Origin: Motacilla alba alba
Taxonomy: Eukaryota; Chordata; Aves; Passeriformes; Motacillidae
NCBI RefSeq assembly: GCF_015832195.1
Contig: NC_052045.1
Span: 2,046,001 to 2,110,000, forward strand
Direction of reading: 5' to 3'
DNA length: 64,000 nt
This document shows positions 12,755 to 24,046 of the stretch, piece after piece (position 1 is the first letter of the stretch; each line of letters starts with the position of its first letter). A model generated the notes under the pieces. It saw only the letters and a list, made by a program, of their open reading frames with translations. It searched no databases and had not been told where the DNA came from. The position numbers were made by a program, and so were the translations under genes.

Positions 12755-12862
12755 AGAATGTGGTCAAAGACAGCAGCAGATGTTCCCTGCTTTGAGATCA
12801 ACCAGAATAACTTTGCATTTTCTCATGACCAGCTACGCGTGGCCCGTGCCATGACATCAAAG
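12755..12862 (+). CDS. Exon-like open segment, out of phase with the main chain
   Basis: The acceptor-like TTTGTGCCGCTGTTAG precedes 108 nt that are open only in frame 1, and the donor AAAG/gttagtg follows. The second codon is ATG; the translation includes VPCFEINQNNFAFSHDQL and then RVARAMTSK. The composition looks protein-like, but I recognise no family. Entry and exit are both phase 0, so it cannot lie between the candidates at 4478 and 14690 without shifting the frame. It could be an alternative first coding exon, an exon of another transcript, a relic, or chance. Readthrough of the donor reaches a stop after four more codons, giving a 39-residue ORF from the ATG. Confidence 0.25.
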
Positions 12863-14689
12863 GTTAGTGAAAAATAACAGTGCAAAATCGTTGGTTTTCC
12901 CAACTTTTGCAGAGCTGGGGCAGCTGAGAGGTGTTTCAAAAGGTTTTATTCCATGATCAGTCTCAGTGGAGGGTGAGACACAAGAGGTGTAAAACTCAGC
13001 TCCATCCCAGCAGAAGCCAGCCCATTTCCTGGCTGGAAACCTTAGAAATGTTTTCCAGCCTGTTGGCTGTTGCTACACAGTGCTGCTAATACTTCTGACC
13101 CCAATCACCTTTATTTTTACCCAATGTGGTCCTGCTCCAATGCATCTTCCACACTTCTGATTCTCTACAATATCTGATTTTTTTTTTTTTTTGCAAAACC
13201 ATATTTTGAAACTTGTTGAAACTTGTTTGCAGTTCAGTCTCTCTCTCAACAATGTCATCTCCATTCCCTGGCCTTCCTAAGGCAGCACAGCCCATCTCAG
13301 AGTTTGCACACAGATGTCCAAGGCTGTGTGAGCTTCCTGGCAGGGTTTGACAATTTTTTACAAATTGCAAATTTCTTACAAGTCCGTTTCTCACGCAAAA
13401 TATTTGAAATTTGCTAAATGAGGGCGTAATCCTGAATGATTAATGGGACAAAAAAAAGTGAGGGCTTGCCCTGGGAGGGTGGGAATGAATATTGCAGAGC
13501 TGAGGAGGCTCCCTGCACCAGCCCTGCCTGAATCCAGCGTGGTTGTGCTCTCAGAGCAGCTCAGGGTTTGATGGATTCACCCTCAGGTGTTCTTGCCTCT
13601 CGTGTGGCCACAGCTGAGCAGCTCTTTTATTATTTGAATGCTGAAGTGCATGTGTATGGCCATAAAAGTAACAAGCATAAGATTTACAGAGTAGGAGAGA
13701 AAACTACACTGTACCTCAGTTCTGCTTTGGAAAGGGACACTGATTTTCTCTGTCCCATCACATTTAAGTCACAGAAGTGTGGTTTTTCCTTCTTCCTCTG
13801 ACTGTTGAGTTCTATTTTCTATTTGCTGTACTTGTACCTGGATAGACAATGATGTGTTTGTTACATTCAACTTGAAGATTGGCTAACGTTGAGGTTTTTT
13901 TTTTATTTTTAATTTTTTTGGGGTGTATATTAAACACTCTAATCTTGAATTGTAGCCCAGATTTTACTGCCACTTAATGAGGTTGATGGATCCTGGAGAA
14001 AACTCTGCTATCAATCTTTTAAAAAGTATCACCAGTAGTAGTTGGAGTGCAGCTGAAAACTATATTCTACAATTTAAACAGTGCACTTAAATCAGGAATT
14101 ACCTATGCCTTAATGTATATTAGATTTGTGTTCAAAATATGTTATCTTTTACCACTGAGGACATTACAAGGAATAGAATGTGAGTCCCACAGTGCAATAC
14201 AGACTGCGAATTATCTGTTACCTGTCTGGCCCTAACCTAAACTAGATGGCATTTGGGAATTTCTTGACATGGAATCATTTTGTTTTAGATCCCAGCAGAC
14301 AACTAAAACAATAATGACCCCTGAACACCCCACAGTACTGACAAACTCAGTTGTACAATGGTTCAATGTAGTTCTGACAGCAAACAAATAAATGGAAAAT
14401 TCTATCTGATTGAGATATTTTAGATTATTTTTAAATGGACCACTTTTACTGGAAATAATGTGGATTTACAGGAAAATATTGTAAATGTGCTCATTTGAGG
14501 ATGTTCACATCATTTCTTGCCACAGGTTAAGAACTTTCTGAGAAAAAAACGTTCTGCTCTCTCTCCAGTGTGGGCATCTCCATACCTTTAATTGGAAAAG
14601 TGGAACTTTTAAACTGCTGCATCTCTACTTTTTGTAGAATTGTGATCGGTGCCGAAGCTCTTAAATTACAAAACTGCTTCTTACTTCAG

Positions 14690-14785
14690 CATCTCTGCCC
14701 TCCGAACGGGAGTAGATCCTGGTGAGAAGTTCAGCAGGCATTCAGGAGTCAAGTCTGGCAGCAGGAAAGGAGCAGCCCCTGAAAG
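14690..14785 (+). CDS. Candidate 96-nt coding exon, gene not recognised
   Basis: A clear acceptor (CTGCTTCTTACTTCAG) and a near-consensus donor (GAAAG/gtgagt) bracket 96 nt. The only fully open frame starts after one base and ends with two spare bases, the same symmetric phase as the 30-nt segment at 4478, and it can join in frame to 40693. The translation begins ISALRTGVDPGEKFSRHSG and continues with Ser/Lys/Arg/Gly-rich sequence, resembling a flexible linker and not a folded domain. The open frame is weak evidence alone because GC content here is moderate. The splice sites and phase agreement are the argument. It could be an alternative cassette exon. Confidence 0.38.
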
Positions 14786-16674
14786 GTGAGTACTGTGAGC
14801 TCAGACATCCCTCCACAGCCTGCAGTCTGCTCGGAGTGCAGATGTGCCAGTGCTGGCTCCCTTCTCAGAGCAGTGTTCCAAAGGTTTGCTTTTGCCCCTC
14901 TAGAAACACTCAGAACTCAAATGTGCTTCTGTGGAAAGCTCCTAAATTACTGTAAAACTGATTTTCACCTTTTGCTGAGAGGTGGTAAATTAATTTATAG
15001 AGGTTTCAAAGTGAGCTAATCAGTTTTCAGGGCTCTGAAAATGCTTCTCGTGCATTGATTGTCAGTAAACCTGATTAATTTGCAATGTTTGCAGTAAATG
15101 TGTCTCTACTACTGTAATGTTCTAAATAATTTTAAAATAGTGATCACTTAAGCTTTCACTTAATGCAGTTTCAATGGAATGAGTATACAAAATTCTCCCT
15201 GCAAACCAGAGTTTTCTGTTTCTCCCTGCCTTTAAACTTGCCTTTCAGAGGGTTTTGGAAACCTTTCCAATGTGTTTGTAAGGACACAGGCATTCAATTT
15301 TAGCCTGCTTTCCTGAGAGCAATCAATGCAGATTTTTATCTTTTGATTGCTTCAAACACTTTCCTGTCTCTCTTTTTGGAGGAGAAGGGCAATATACAAT
15401 TTAGTCAAACCTGTTTTATTGAAGTTTTCTGTTTAATATCACCCTGGTGTTCCTGAAAGAATGCTCATGGAAACCATAAGCACATACAATACAAACATGG
15501 AATACCAGAAATACATTCAGTACTTGGAAACCTCTATATAATTTGGTATTTGTTTGGATTTCTTGTGTCCTGCTCCCTCTTGTCCTTGAATACCACATCA
15601 ATTGACTCTGTGAGCTCCCTCAGATGAGTTTAGTTGCTGGTATTGATGAAAAGCACAACCTAAAAACTTACTCTGTAAAAGCTGACAAATAAGTTAAAGA
15701 GATTATGACTTTTGGTGGACACTTTTGACATTGGGATTTGACAATGCAGGCTCTGTATTTCTGTCTAGCATCTCTTCCCAACCAGCCAGCCCAAACAGTC
15801 TGAACTGCCCAAGGACTCGTTTTATCCCACAAATGTTTATGCAAATGTGTTCTGTACAAGTTAGCATATTACATAAAGCGAGTTTTATTCTCAAGTTTAG
15901 CATTTCATTTTATCAGTCTGTCATTAAAAATAACCGGTTGCAAATTAGCAGTGCTAGCTGACTCTCTTTAATCAATTTCCTTAGCAATTGTGAGGTTCAG
16001 AATTGCTTTCAGAGGCATTTGATAATGCCAGTGTTACTTTTATATGGCATCTCAGGACAAAGGAGTTAATCATGCCACAGAGTCTAAACTGCAGATTGAC
16101 AGAAATAAATCAGATGAGGGAAAAGAATTCCCACCAATATTATTTTACAAACAGTGGCATCTAATTGCCTTCTGTGTGTGCAGCAGGACTGCTCTGAATC
16201 TTGTTTCTGAATGATTGATTGCTCAGCTCAGCTGTTAAACTGGATTTGCAGTTTATCTGAGGCTGTTGTGGAGTGAGCAAGCCTTGAAAATGAGTAGGAT
16301 GGTGTTGTACATTGCTGCTGCTTGGCTGGTGCAGCACATGCAGCCCTGACGTGATTATCACAGGCATTAGGATCTGTCATTGCAGGGGCAGGGCTGCAGT
16401 CAGCAGTGGGCTCAGACCTCGTGCAGCTCAACATCCAAAGCCATTCGCTTCTGCAGGGTTGTGAGTTTGTCCTGGGCATTCCTGTTGCCTGGCAAAGGGA
16501 CGTGCAAGCTGTAAAAACTGTGCAGTCGTTTGGTCGCTGTGTTCAGCTGGAGCACCTCGAGGGGCTCATTCAGGTCTGACTCCCTGAGTGCTGCTGGGAG
16601 TGCTGATGTGGGATCAGATCTGTGAGGCCTTACCTGGGCTGCCTAAAAAGAGTTAAGGGAATAAAAAGCAGTTT

Positions 16675-16676
16675 GT

Positions 16677-16719
<43 letters not shown>

Positions 16720-16737
16720 TTGTTTATTTATTTTTTT
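16675..16737. repeat. (TTTA)n microsatellite
   Basis: About twelve nearly perfect TTTA units are followed by an interrupted T-rich end. Read on the minus strand it is an AAAT tail directly after the AATAAA of the adjoining LTR-like block, so it may have grown from that element's A-rich end. Confidence 0.9.
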
Positions 16738-17110
16738 TATTGAAGGGCCTTCAGGGACATTTAGGGCAGACAAAGCCCCCCAGGGGCTACACCCAAAAAT
16801 GGATGATGGGTCAGGGTTTGCACACTTTTATAAATTTGGTCCATTTGCATATTGGGGATGAGTCTTCCAATTCCAGCTCCAGCTAATGAAGTCATTCACC
16901 CCAAGTTTGCTCCCCCAACTCACTTTTGTTTCCATCTCTGGGCCCTGGGGCAGTGAGGTGTCCTTGGCTCCCAGGCCTGGAGAGGAATTGCTGTGTCTGC
17001 CCAAAATGGGACAGCAGCAGCTCACACTGCACATGGAGTCCAGAGTTACACACTAAAGAGCTGCAGGATCACAAATACATGAAAAATACAAAAGCTCAGA
17101 TCCTAAAGCA
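16738..17110 (-). mobile_element. Probable solo LTR or LTR-like retroelement remnant
   Basis: On the minus strand the block carries, in order, an octamer ATGCAAAT (about 16845), a TATA box TTTATAAAAG (about 16830), about 80 bases of GC-richer sequence and an AATAAA polyadenylation signal (about 16740), followed by the A-rich microsatellite. Octamer, TATA, short R region and AATAAA is the architecture of a retroviral-type LTR. I believe similar TATA/octamer words occur in songbird endogenous LTRs, but I cannot name the family. The outer (U3) end is uncertain, and no internal gag/pol region and no obvious target-site duplication was seen. It is noncoding. Confidence 0.45.
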
Positions 17111-18383
17111 TCAGTGTATCATCTGTTTTCTCCTCCCTGCTCCTCCAGCAGAGCTGAAGCTTCTCCCATTACCCTGAGGTCCCCCAGGGCAGGCAGGAGG
17201 CTGCAGAGCTCAAAGCACATCCCTGTCTTCAGCTGTGCCCCCATGGACCCGCTCCAGGACAGGGCTGGGCAGCCACAGGGGGCTGGGGAAGCTTGAGCAG
17301 TTTCAGGTTTGGTTCACAGTGTGCCACTCTTCAAGCACTGCAGAAGGGACAGCATGCTTCTGATTTTTCATGATTTTTGAAGCTGACTGAGAAACCAGCT
17401 GTAATTACGATTACAATGTGATCCCTTGCTTTTCAGCCCAGGATTAGCTTGGTGGAAGGTGATGCTGCATTTCCAATGGCTTGTTTCAGGTGTTTCCCAA
17501 GCAGGAATGTTTAGTTGAGTGAAATATCAGCTGAACATGTCCCCAGTCACAGATTTGTGCTGACATATGCAGCATATTTGAGTCCAGCTGGCAGGACTAA
17601 TAAACAATAGTTGTCACCATGTCTTATTTTTATTTAGAGGGTAAAAAACCATAAAAGATTTAATACATGTGTATAATATACAAATATATATTTATGAAGA
17701 GACAATGTTGTTTTGAAGCAGAGGTCAAATGTCCAATCTGTCATGAATTTGGTCTCCCGCATTTCCCTGTGTTCTTATGGCTGTTTCTGGTGTTTGCTGT
17801 GGGCTGTTCTGACACCTCCTACTATGGCTAAAGAATTATTCAATGTCATTTTAGGTCACTTTCACACAAGAGCAGCACAATCCTGTAGTGGGAACTATAT
17901 GCACTGGCAGCTTGCCCAGCAACAAACCCAAATTATTAATTGGGAAGCAGAAATGCAGGTGGGGAATACTGTGGGCACTCTGTATCAAATGGGAAGGCTT
18001 GATTTGAGGAAGGATTTTTTTTTTTCCCTTGAATACTCAAGATTCTGCTTATTTTAGTTTGATGCCACCTGGCTAAAATATTTTCTTCATGATTGTACAT
18101 TAAAATTTTAGTAACTCTTCTTCCCATAGTCATTGCTTATGGGCATAATTTGAAGCAGCTGATTAATTTCTCCATCTTTTCTACAGAAATCAATAATGGA
18201 CCCTGGGAAGATTAATATTTGTGAAAGAAAAGATGATATAACAGTAATAAATCTTCTGTGGGATTCATATGTCTTCTTCAGTTTCCAGGACAGAAGGGAT
18301 CAAGTTAAATATGGTGCATGTTCAGGGTTGGTTGTTGGCTGTGGGGCAGAACCCAGCAGTGCTGGGAGAGGCAGATGAGGTGG

Positions 18384-18441
18384 TTTTGGTGACACTGTGA
18401 CGTCTTTTTGGTGACACTGTGACGTCTTTTTGGTGACATTG
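18384..18441. repeat. 22-bp tandem repeat carrying CRE-like motifs
   Basis: A unit starting TTTTGGTGACACTGTGACGTC is present in two exact copies (18384-18405, 18406-18427) and part of a third. Each full copy contains TGACGTCT, one base from the cAMP-response element TGACGTCA. Duplicating such a site could create a paired CREB/ATF site, but there is no sign of a promoter nearby. Confidence 0.9.
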
Positions 18442-19843
18442 GGTGGCCCCAGCTCTGCAGCGGAGCTCCTGGAATTCCTGCCTCAGCATCTAGTATGGTG
18501 TTGAAGAATTCATGAAGGACTTTTAAAAGCTCTGTAGAAGTAAAATAACTTTTGTATTTTCCACTGGTTTGGGTTTTTGTTTGTTGTTTGTTTGGTTTTT
18601 TTAATCACCAAACCCACATAAAGTTAAAAAAGAAAGCCCTCTTTGAAGTAATGTTTTGAGGAACGTGTCCCTTTCCAATTCTTTCATCATAATTGACAGG
18701 CCATAGAAACTCATCTCCCAAATGTTTCATGACAAATGCTTTGCCAGGATGGCTGAGCAGGCTGCACTAAAGCCCAGTCCCAGCTGACATGTGAATAATC
18801 TCCACCCTGAACAATTTGGAGCTGCAGTGAAAGTGTTGTCGGATAACAGATGGGTGAGTCCGTGCCACGGCAGCTGAGGGAGTTGCAAGAAATGCCATGT
18901 GGCTGGATTTCATTTTCTGATTTTTTTTTTCCAAAGCCTCTCTATTGCTGCCTTGCCACGGAAACCTATTCCCCCAGCTTTCAAAGTGAGAAGGAAACTT
19001 TATTGTCTACTTAATCTCAAAGTCCTTTTCCACCAGCAGTACCTGGAGAGCAAGGGGACAACATCTATGCTGAGGCACAGCAAAGCAGTTTTCCTTCACT
19101 CAAGAGGTTTAACTTGTGAAGTCAAACATCCATCATAAAGGTTGTTTTTACTCCAGTGGTTCTGGCTCCCTCCTTCTAAGCAGGTAACAGTGTCAGCTAA
19201 GCCCAGCTGCACAGAGCAATTCAGATCTCCTTGTGAGGTCCTGCGCTCCTGTCTCTCTTTCAGGGCTCACAACAAGACTCTTCTTCAGCCACACATTTCC
19301 ATACCAAACAAAATTCAGGCTCTATGGACTAGGAAGCTTGACTTTTATCCTTCAGTTTCCTCTTTGCAGCTTCCCCTTAGGCTCTCTTTAGAGGTTATCC
19401 TGACAAACAGATGAGAGAAGAGTAAAGCAAAAAGAAATCAGAAGTCGAAACAGAAATACTCAGAATTGTCTCTGGAGTGGGGACTCCCCATGGCATAGCA
19501 CAGGTTCCCAACCAGTCCTCCTAAATTTCACACCAAAGATGGTTTTGTGCTGAGCTGAAACACAGGGAGAAGCTGTAGGAAGCTGACTTTCAGAGCTCTA
19601 ATTCCTCTTACATGTGAGTGGATGAAGACAAGGTGCCAATTTTGAGCTGGAAGGGAGCTCTGCAGTGCCCGTGGCTGCCGTGGGGAGCTGGGAAAGGGAG
19701 AGGCTGTGGCAAGAGCAAGAAGAGAATTTCACTGGGACCAAAGCAGGCTCATTCCTGAGACACGGCCTGAGCAACTTAGAGGTTGCTGAGGATGTTCAAA
19801 GTAAAATCTAGTTGTGTTTCTTTAGCAGATTTCTTTTTTCCTC

Positions 19844-20280
19844 TATTTTTTTTTTTTTTTTTTTAGCAGTGGTGGTGATGTTTCCCTGATCCTGGAGCCT
19901 TTTTCCATTTTAAGGGCTGGCACTGAGGGATGTGCTGGTGGAAGGGAGAGGGCAGCAAAGGGCAGAGCCAGGGTGCTCAGGAAGCTGCAGAGCTTCAAGA
20001 GCTTCCTCTGAGCCTGCATCCCCTGGGCTGGGCTCCTGCTCTGGAGAGGCCTCTCGGGAGGGAGGAGGATGGAGAGCATCCCAGGGGCCTCCTTGGACAC
20101 CTCTGCGTTCCCCTCCACTCCTTTTCATGGACTGCTTTAGACTTGGAGCAGATCTTTTCAAATTGTGGGCTATTTCTGTGCCCGGACAGGGGATCAGGAG
20201 ATGTGGGGCTGGTGGAGGCCGGTGCAGGCTGTACATTGACACTTTGTGCTGCAGGTAATTTTCTCATGAGAGAGTAAAGT
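19844..20280. other. T-run and GC-richer patch with overlapping open frames
   Basis: A run of about 20 Ts is followed by roughly 380 bases of G/A-rich, GC-elevated sequence. Open frames of about 90-196 codons run through it on both strands at once, which is what compositional bias produces. CpG is not obviously enriched, so a CpG-island promoter is not supported. No protein family is recognised in any frame. Confidence 0.4.
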
Positions 20281-23200
20281 TTTTGTTTCCAGGTGCAGGG
20301 AATGTGAGATTGACTGCACCAGGTTTCCATTGGACTTTGCAGAAGGACTAAGTTGGCTCTAATGAATTCTGTAACGCCAGTTAAATCATGTTCATGCTGC
20401 TTTAAGGAAGAGCTTTTAAGATTTTTGCAAATGGAATTTGGTTGAATTTGTGCAGCTTTATAATTTTTGAACACTTCCATGCCCACATTTATATATTTTT
20501 TTTCCTTTTGTTGCCCAACAAAAACACTGTTGAAATAACTAATGAACATATGTAATATAACAGCTTTGTGGACCTCTGCTGCCACTAGATCATTTTTAAC
20601 GGGATGTAAATGTCATGACATAATTCCTTTTTCATTGATTTATAAAATCAGAGGTGCTTTGTTTCATTCTTGCTACGGTGTGGTGTTGCAAGCAGCAGCT
20701 CCTCATATTTTCAACCTGAGAAATTACTATAACATTTTTAGTGTGAAGCATTAGGCAATTTTAGCTTTAATTATTGGGAGTCTCAAGCTTCATAGCCTTA
20801 ATCTTGAAATATAAATGAAATATAAGCATTAATATTTATTTATTGGTATTATTTATAAAGTGCAGCACAGATGTCTGTGTCCAGGGATTTCTTTCAATTT
20901 TTAATATATACTTTTAAAACAGGACAAAATTAATAATTAAGAGATTCCTCACGTATTTAAATTACACCAGATAATCTAAAGATGCACATTATAGCAGCTC
21001 ACAGGAGAATACTGCTTGAGAAAATTTTCAACATAAATTTGTCTGATAAGGTCAAAGTAATGCTGCTGACAGTAGAATAAGGAAGAGAAAATATTTTGTT
21101 GCTTCCAGGCATCTTCGTGTTAAGTCAAATAAAGAACAACAAGAACAACTCAAGATACATAAGGGGAGAAATTCACTCAAAGGGAAAACACAGAAAATGT
21201 GTTTGTGTTGTTTGTAGCCTTGCATGCTCCGTGGCTGCTGTAGCACACGGAATATTGGCTGAGGCTGGATGAGGGAGCAGATTTTGTTATCTCTGGGTCA
21301 TGGAAATGCACCCTTTCCAACCCAAGAGTGAGGGTTAAGTCCTGACAGTCACTCTTAGAATTTAAATTCACTTTCATGTTTGCCTTCAGCTTTATTCATA
21401 TATACCTATACCTCCTTCACCTGGAGGAGCCTCAAAACTGAACTCAAATGGAAGGTGTGGGGTTTTTCTCCTCAGCATCCCCAGAAAGACCAGAATTTGG
21501 AAACCACCCTTGTGCTTCTGGAAGCTGGGTAAACATGGGTCAGATCTAAACTCTGCTGGTCTCTGGTGACTTGAAAAGGAACAGTTTTTTAAACTATGTA
21601 AGGGTCTAAATACAGACATGGGAATTTACAAGGTAGATATGAATATTCACTTGCCTGTCCCTAATTTCTGGATTAATTTCTGTGTATTACCCTGTACAGA
21701 GCTCACAGCTTAAACGTTTTTCCTCTAGAAATGTAAGCTGCCATTTCCAGGCACGTTCTGTTCTCCAGAGCACTAATTGTGTCCCCACTGGCACTAATGG
21801 GAGTGGTTTTAGCACACACAGAGCTTGTGTGCTCAGGAGCAGCGTCAGGACTTTGGGCTGAGGTTTTTCCAAAGGATGTTCTCTCAGATTAACCTCAGTC
21901 TGATCATCCAAGGCTGCGTGCAGAGTGTCTCTGATTTTCTGTCAGTGAATTGTCTCTGGTGCTACTCTGCAGGAGCGCAGGAGCAGAATAATTCTGTCCT
22001 GCAGGCAGCTCCCTTGGGTGGAAGTACCTGTGCTCTAGGAGCCCCCAGGGTGCTCTTCTTTGAGACAGTTTATGAACTTTTTTTGGGGAAAACGAGCGTT
22101 TATGGGCCGTTCTCTGGCAATTAGGGAGACCCAGGAGCAGGGGAGCCACAGCGAGTGGGGCAGAACAGAGTGAGGGCAGCAGGGAGCACAAAAATGCAGC
22201 AGCTCCAGAAGAGATGGGAGTGAGCAGTGAAAGGAAAAAAAAGTAGCCAAGATCTCAGGAACAGAGCAGGAAAAGTTCTCTCAAAGCAAAGTTTACCCTG
22301 CTCCTCTTCGGGCTTTTTTTCCAGCCTGCCTTTCCTGAGGCAGGAGTTGGAGGCTGGAAGGATGCTTTCCCTCATGTTTCTCCCACCATGCAGATTGCTT
22401 TTCTGATTCTTTGAGCACATTGGATATCTTTCACTTTCAGAATCTATTTGCATTTCATTATTTTTTGTCTGTATTTCCTCCTGGTTCATCTGGACTTTAT
22501 GCATATTTCAGGATGTTTTTCATGTGATATGTGAAAAAATCTCTACTTATTTCCTGCATCTAACTTGGCACCGTGGCATATTGATTATTGTTCTGGGTGC
22601 TTTCAGTCCCTGATACAGAGACTTATGGACAGGCAAGCTGAAGTTAATTTTATAAATAAGAGCTATGGGAGAGCATGTTTGTTGGATTACTGTAATTGAT
22701 TGTTAGGGATTGGGCAGATTTTTCTTTTACTGGGGTAATTATATTCAATTCTGTGCCTGGGATTGGATGGTAAATCCAAGTTATAGGCTGTATTTGAGAG
22801 TCATGGCTGTGTGTATTGCTGCACATCAGCTCAGTCTGAAGATCCTGATTGCTGCCTTCAGTCTCAGATATCACTGCCTTTTCCAGCCAAATCTGTTTTA
22901 GTGAAAACTTCCTTTCTGAAACTTAAAATTCTGCAATAAAACAGTGCTCTTAATTGAAACCATGAGGAAAAAAAAAAATGTAGGTTCCAGCCTCATGTGT
23001 TTGAGTAGCATTTTGTGTCTCCAAAAGCCATTTCAGACAGTTTGATCCTCTAGCATTGCCTGGGCCAGGGAATTGAAGATTTGGGAAGATCCTGAGGGAT
23101 AACCCAGGACTCAAGGGTCTCACACAAGATTAGATTTATGTTCTGAGGGAGAGTTATTGCGAGGTGCTGCAAAATAAGCACAGAACTGATCACTTTCAGT

Positions 23201-23984
23201 AGCTTTCCTGGAATTTGGAGTGAGTTCCTTGGTTTGTGCTGCCTGCTGGTGAAACCCTTGGGGCTGCATTCCCCTGAAATATGCTCCCAGAGAGGAGTTA
23301 ATTGTTGTTGCAGGACACCAAATCACATGATGTGGACACGCAGCTCTTCTAAGGTAAAAAGGCTATTTTTTATTTTTGATTTCAGTATTTATAGATTCTT
23401 CAAAGTGCCACCTCTCCAATGACACTGGACAAACCAGCATTTTATTAAATTTTTCTTCTTCTGTAGAAGAATGTAAAACAAGAAGTTATTTACATAAAGT
23501 GGGTGAGAAAGTTTGTTATAAGAATGTGAACATCAGAAGGCTTAGAAAAACTTAAACAATCAGGGTGACAGTTAATGGTCTTGAAGTTCTCTGATTTCAG
23601 TACTCGGGCTTCAGCACTTCAGTGCTTGCCTGATCTTTTTGAGAGGCAGAGGGGAGAAAACGGGCTGCAGCCTGCAGTGGACACCACTGCTCCCCACCTT
23701 GGTGGTGGAAATAAAGCCTCGTTGAGCAGGACTTCATCCCCTGAGTGCAGACCACCCACTCCACGGGCAGGGGGGTGTGCCAGCAGAGTGCCAAAGCTGA
23801 GCGCAGGTGGAATTCAGGCTGCAGGGCTCGCACACCAAACCCTCTCAGTTCTTGGCAAGGAGCTCTGCCCTTCACCTGCAAATTCTGCAAACTTGGGGGA
23901 AGTTTTGAGACGTTCCATGGAAAATTAAAGCAGAAAAAGAACTTGTATTAGAATTTTGGGTTTGGCTAGGGTTGTTTGTTTTGA

Positions 23985-24046
23985 GGGTGTTTTTTGTTTT
24001 GTTTTGTTGGTTTGTTTTTGTTTTGTTTTTTTTTTTTTTTTTTTTG
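23985..24046. repeat. T/G low-complexity tract ending in a long T-run
   Basis: Imperfect TTTTG units pass into an uninterrupted run of about 20 Ts. It is a simple repeat, and its poly-A strand could be the decayed tail of a retrocopy, but no body was recognised. Confidence 0.8.

Larger units (their letters stand above)
4508..14689. other. Candidate intron of about 10.2 kb
   Basis: No supported exon between the two flanking candidates fits their shared phase. The stretch holds an AT hairpin with a direct repeat (7333-7386), a CT run (8386-8401), a CR1 LINE remnant (10475-10620), a 22-bp tandem repeat (10765-10822), a GT run (11341-11353) and one out-of-phase exon-like segment (12755-12862). 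A 214-nt splice-flanked open segment at 9193-9406 was considered and rejected. The rest is unique AT-rich DNA in which I see nothing functional. Confidence 0.5.

Noticed and set aside
16632..16640. Minus-strand 9-nt microexon-like GCAGCCCAG between CTCTTTTTAG and gtaagg
   Set aside because: There are no partner exons on the minus strand and it lies at the edge of a microsatellite; far too short to support alone.
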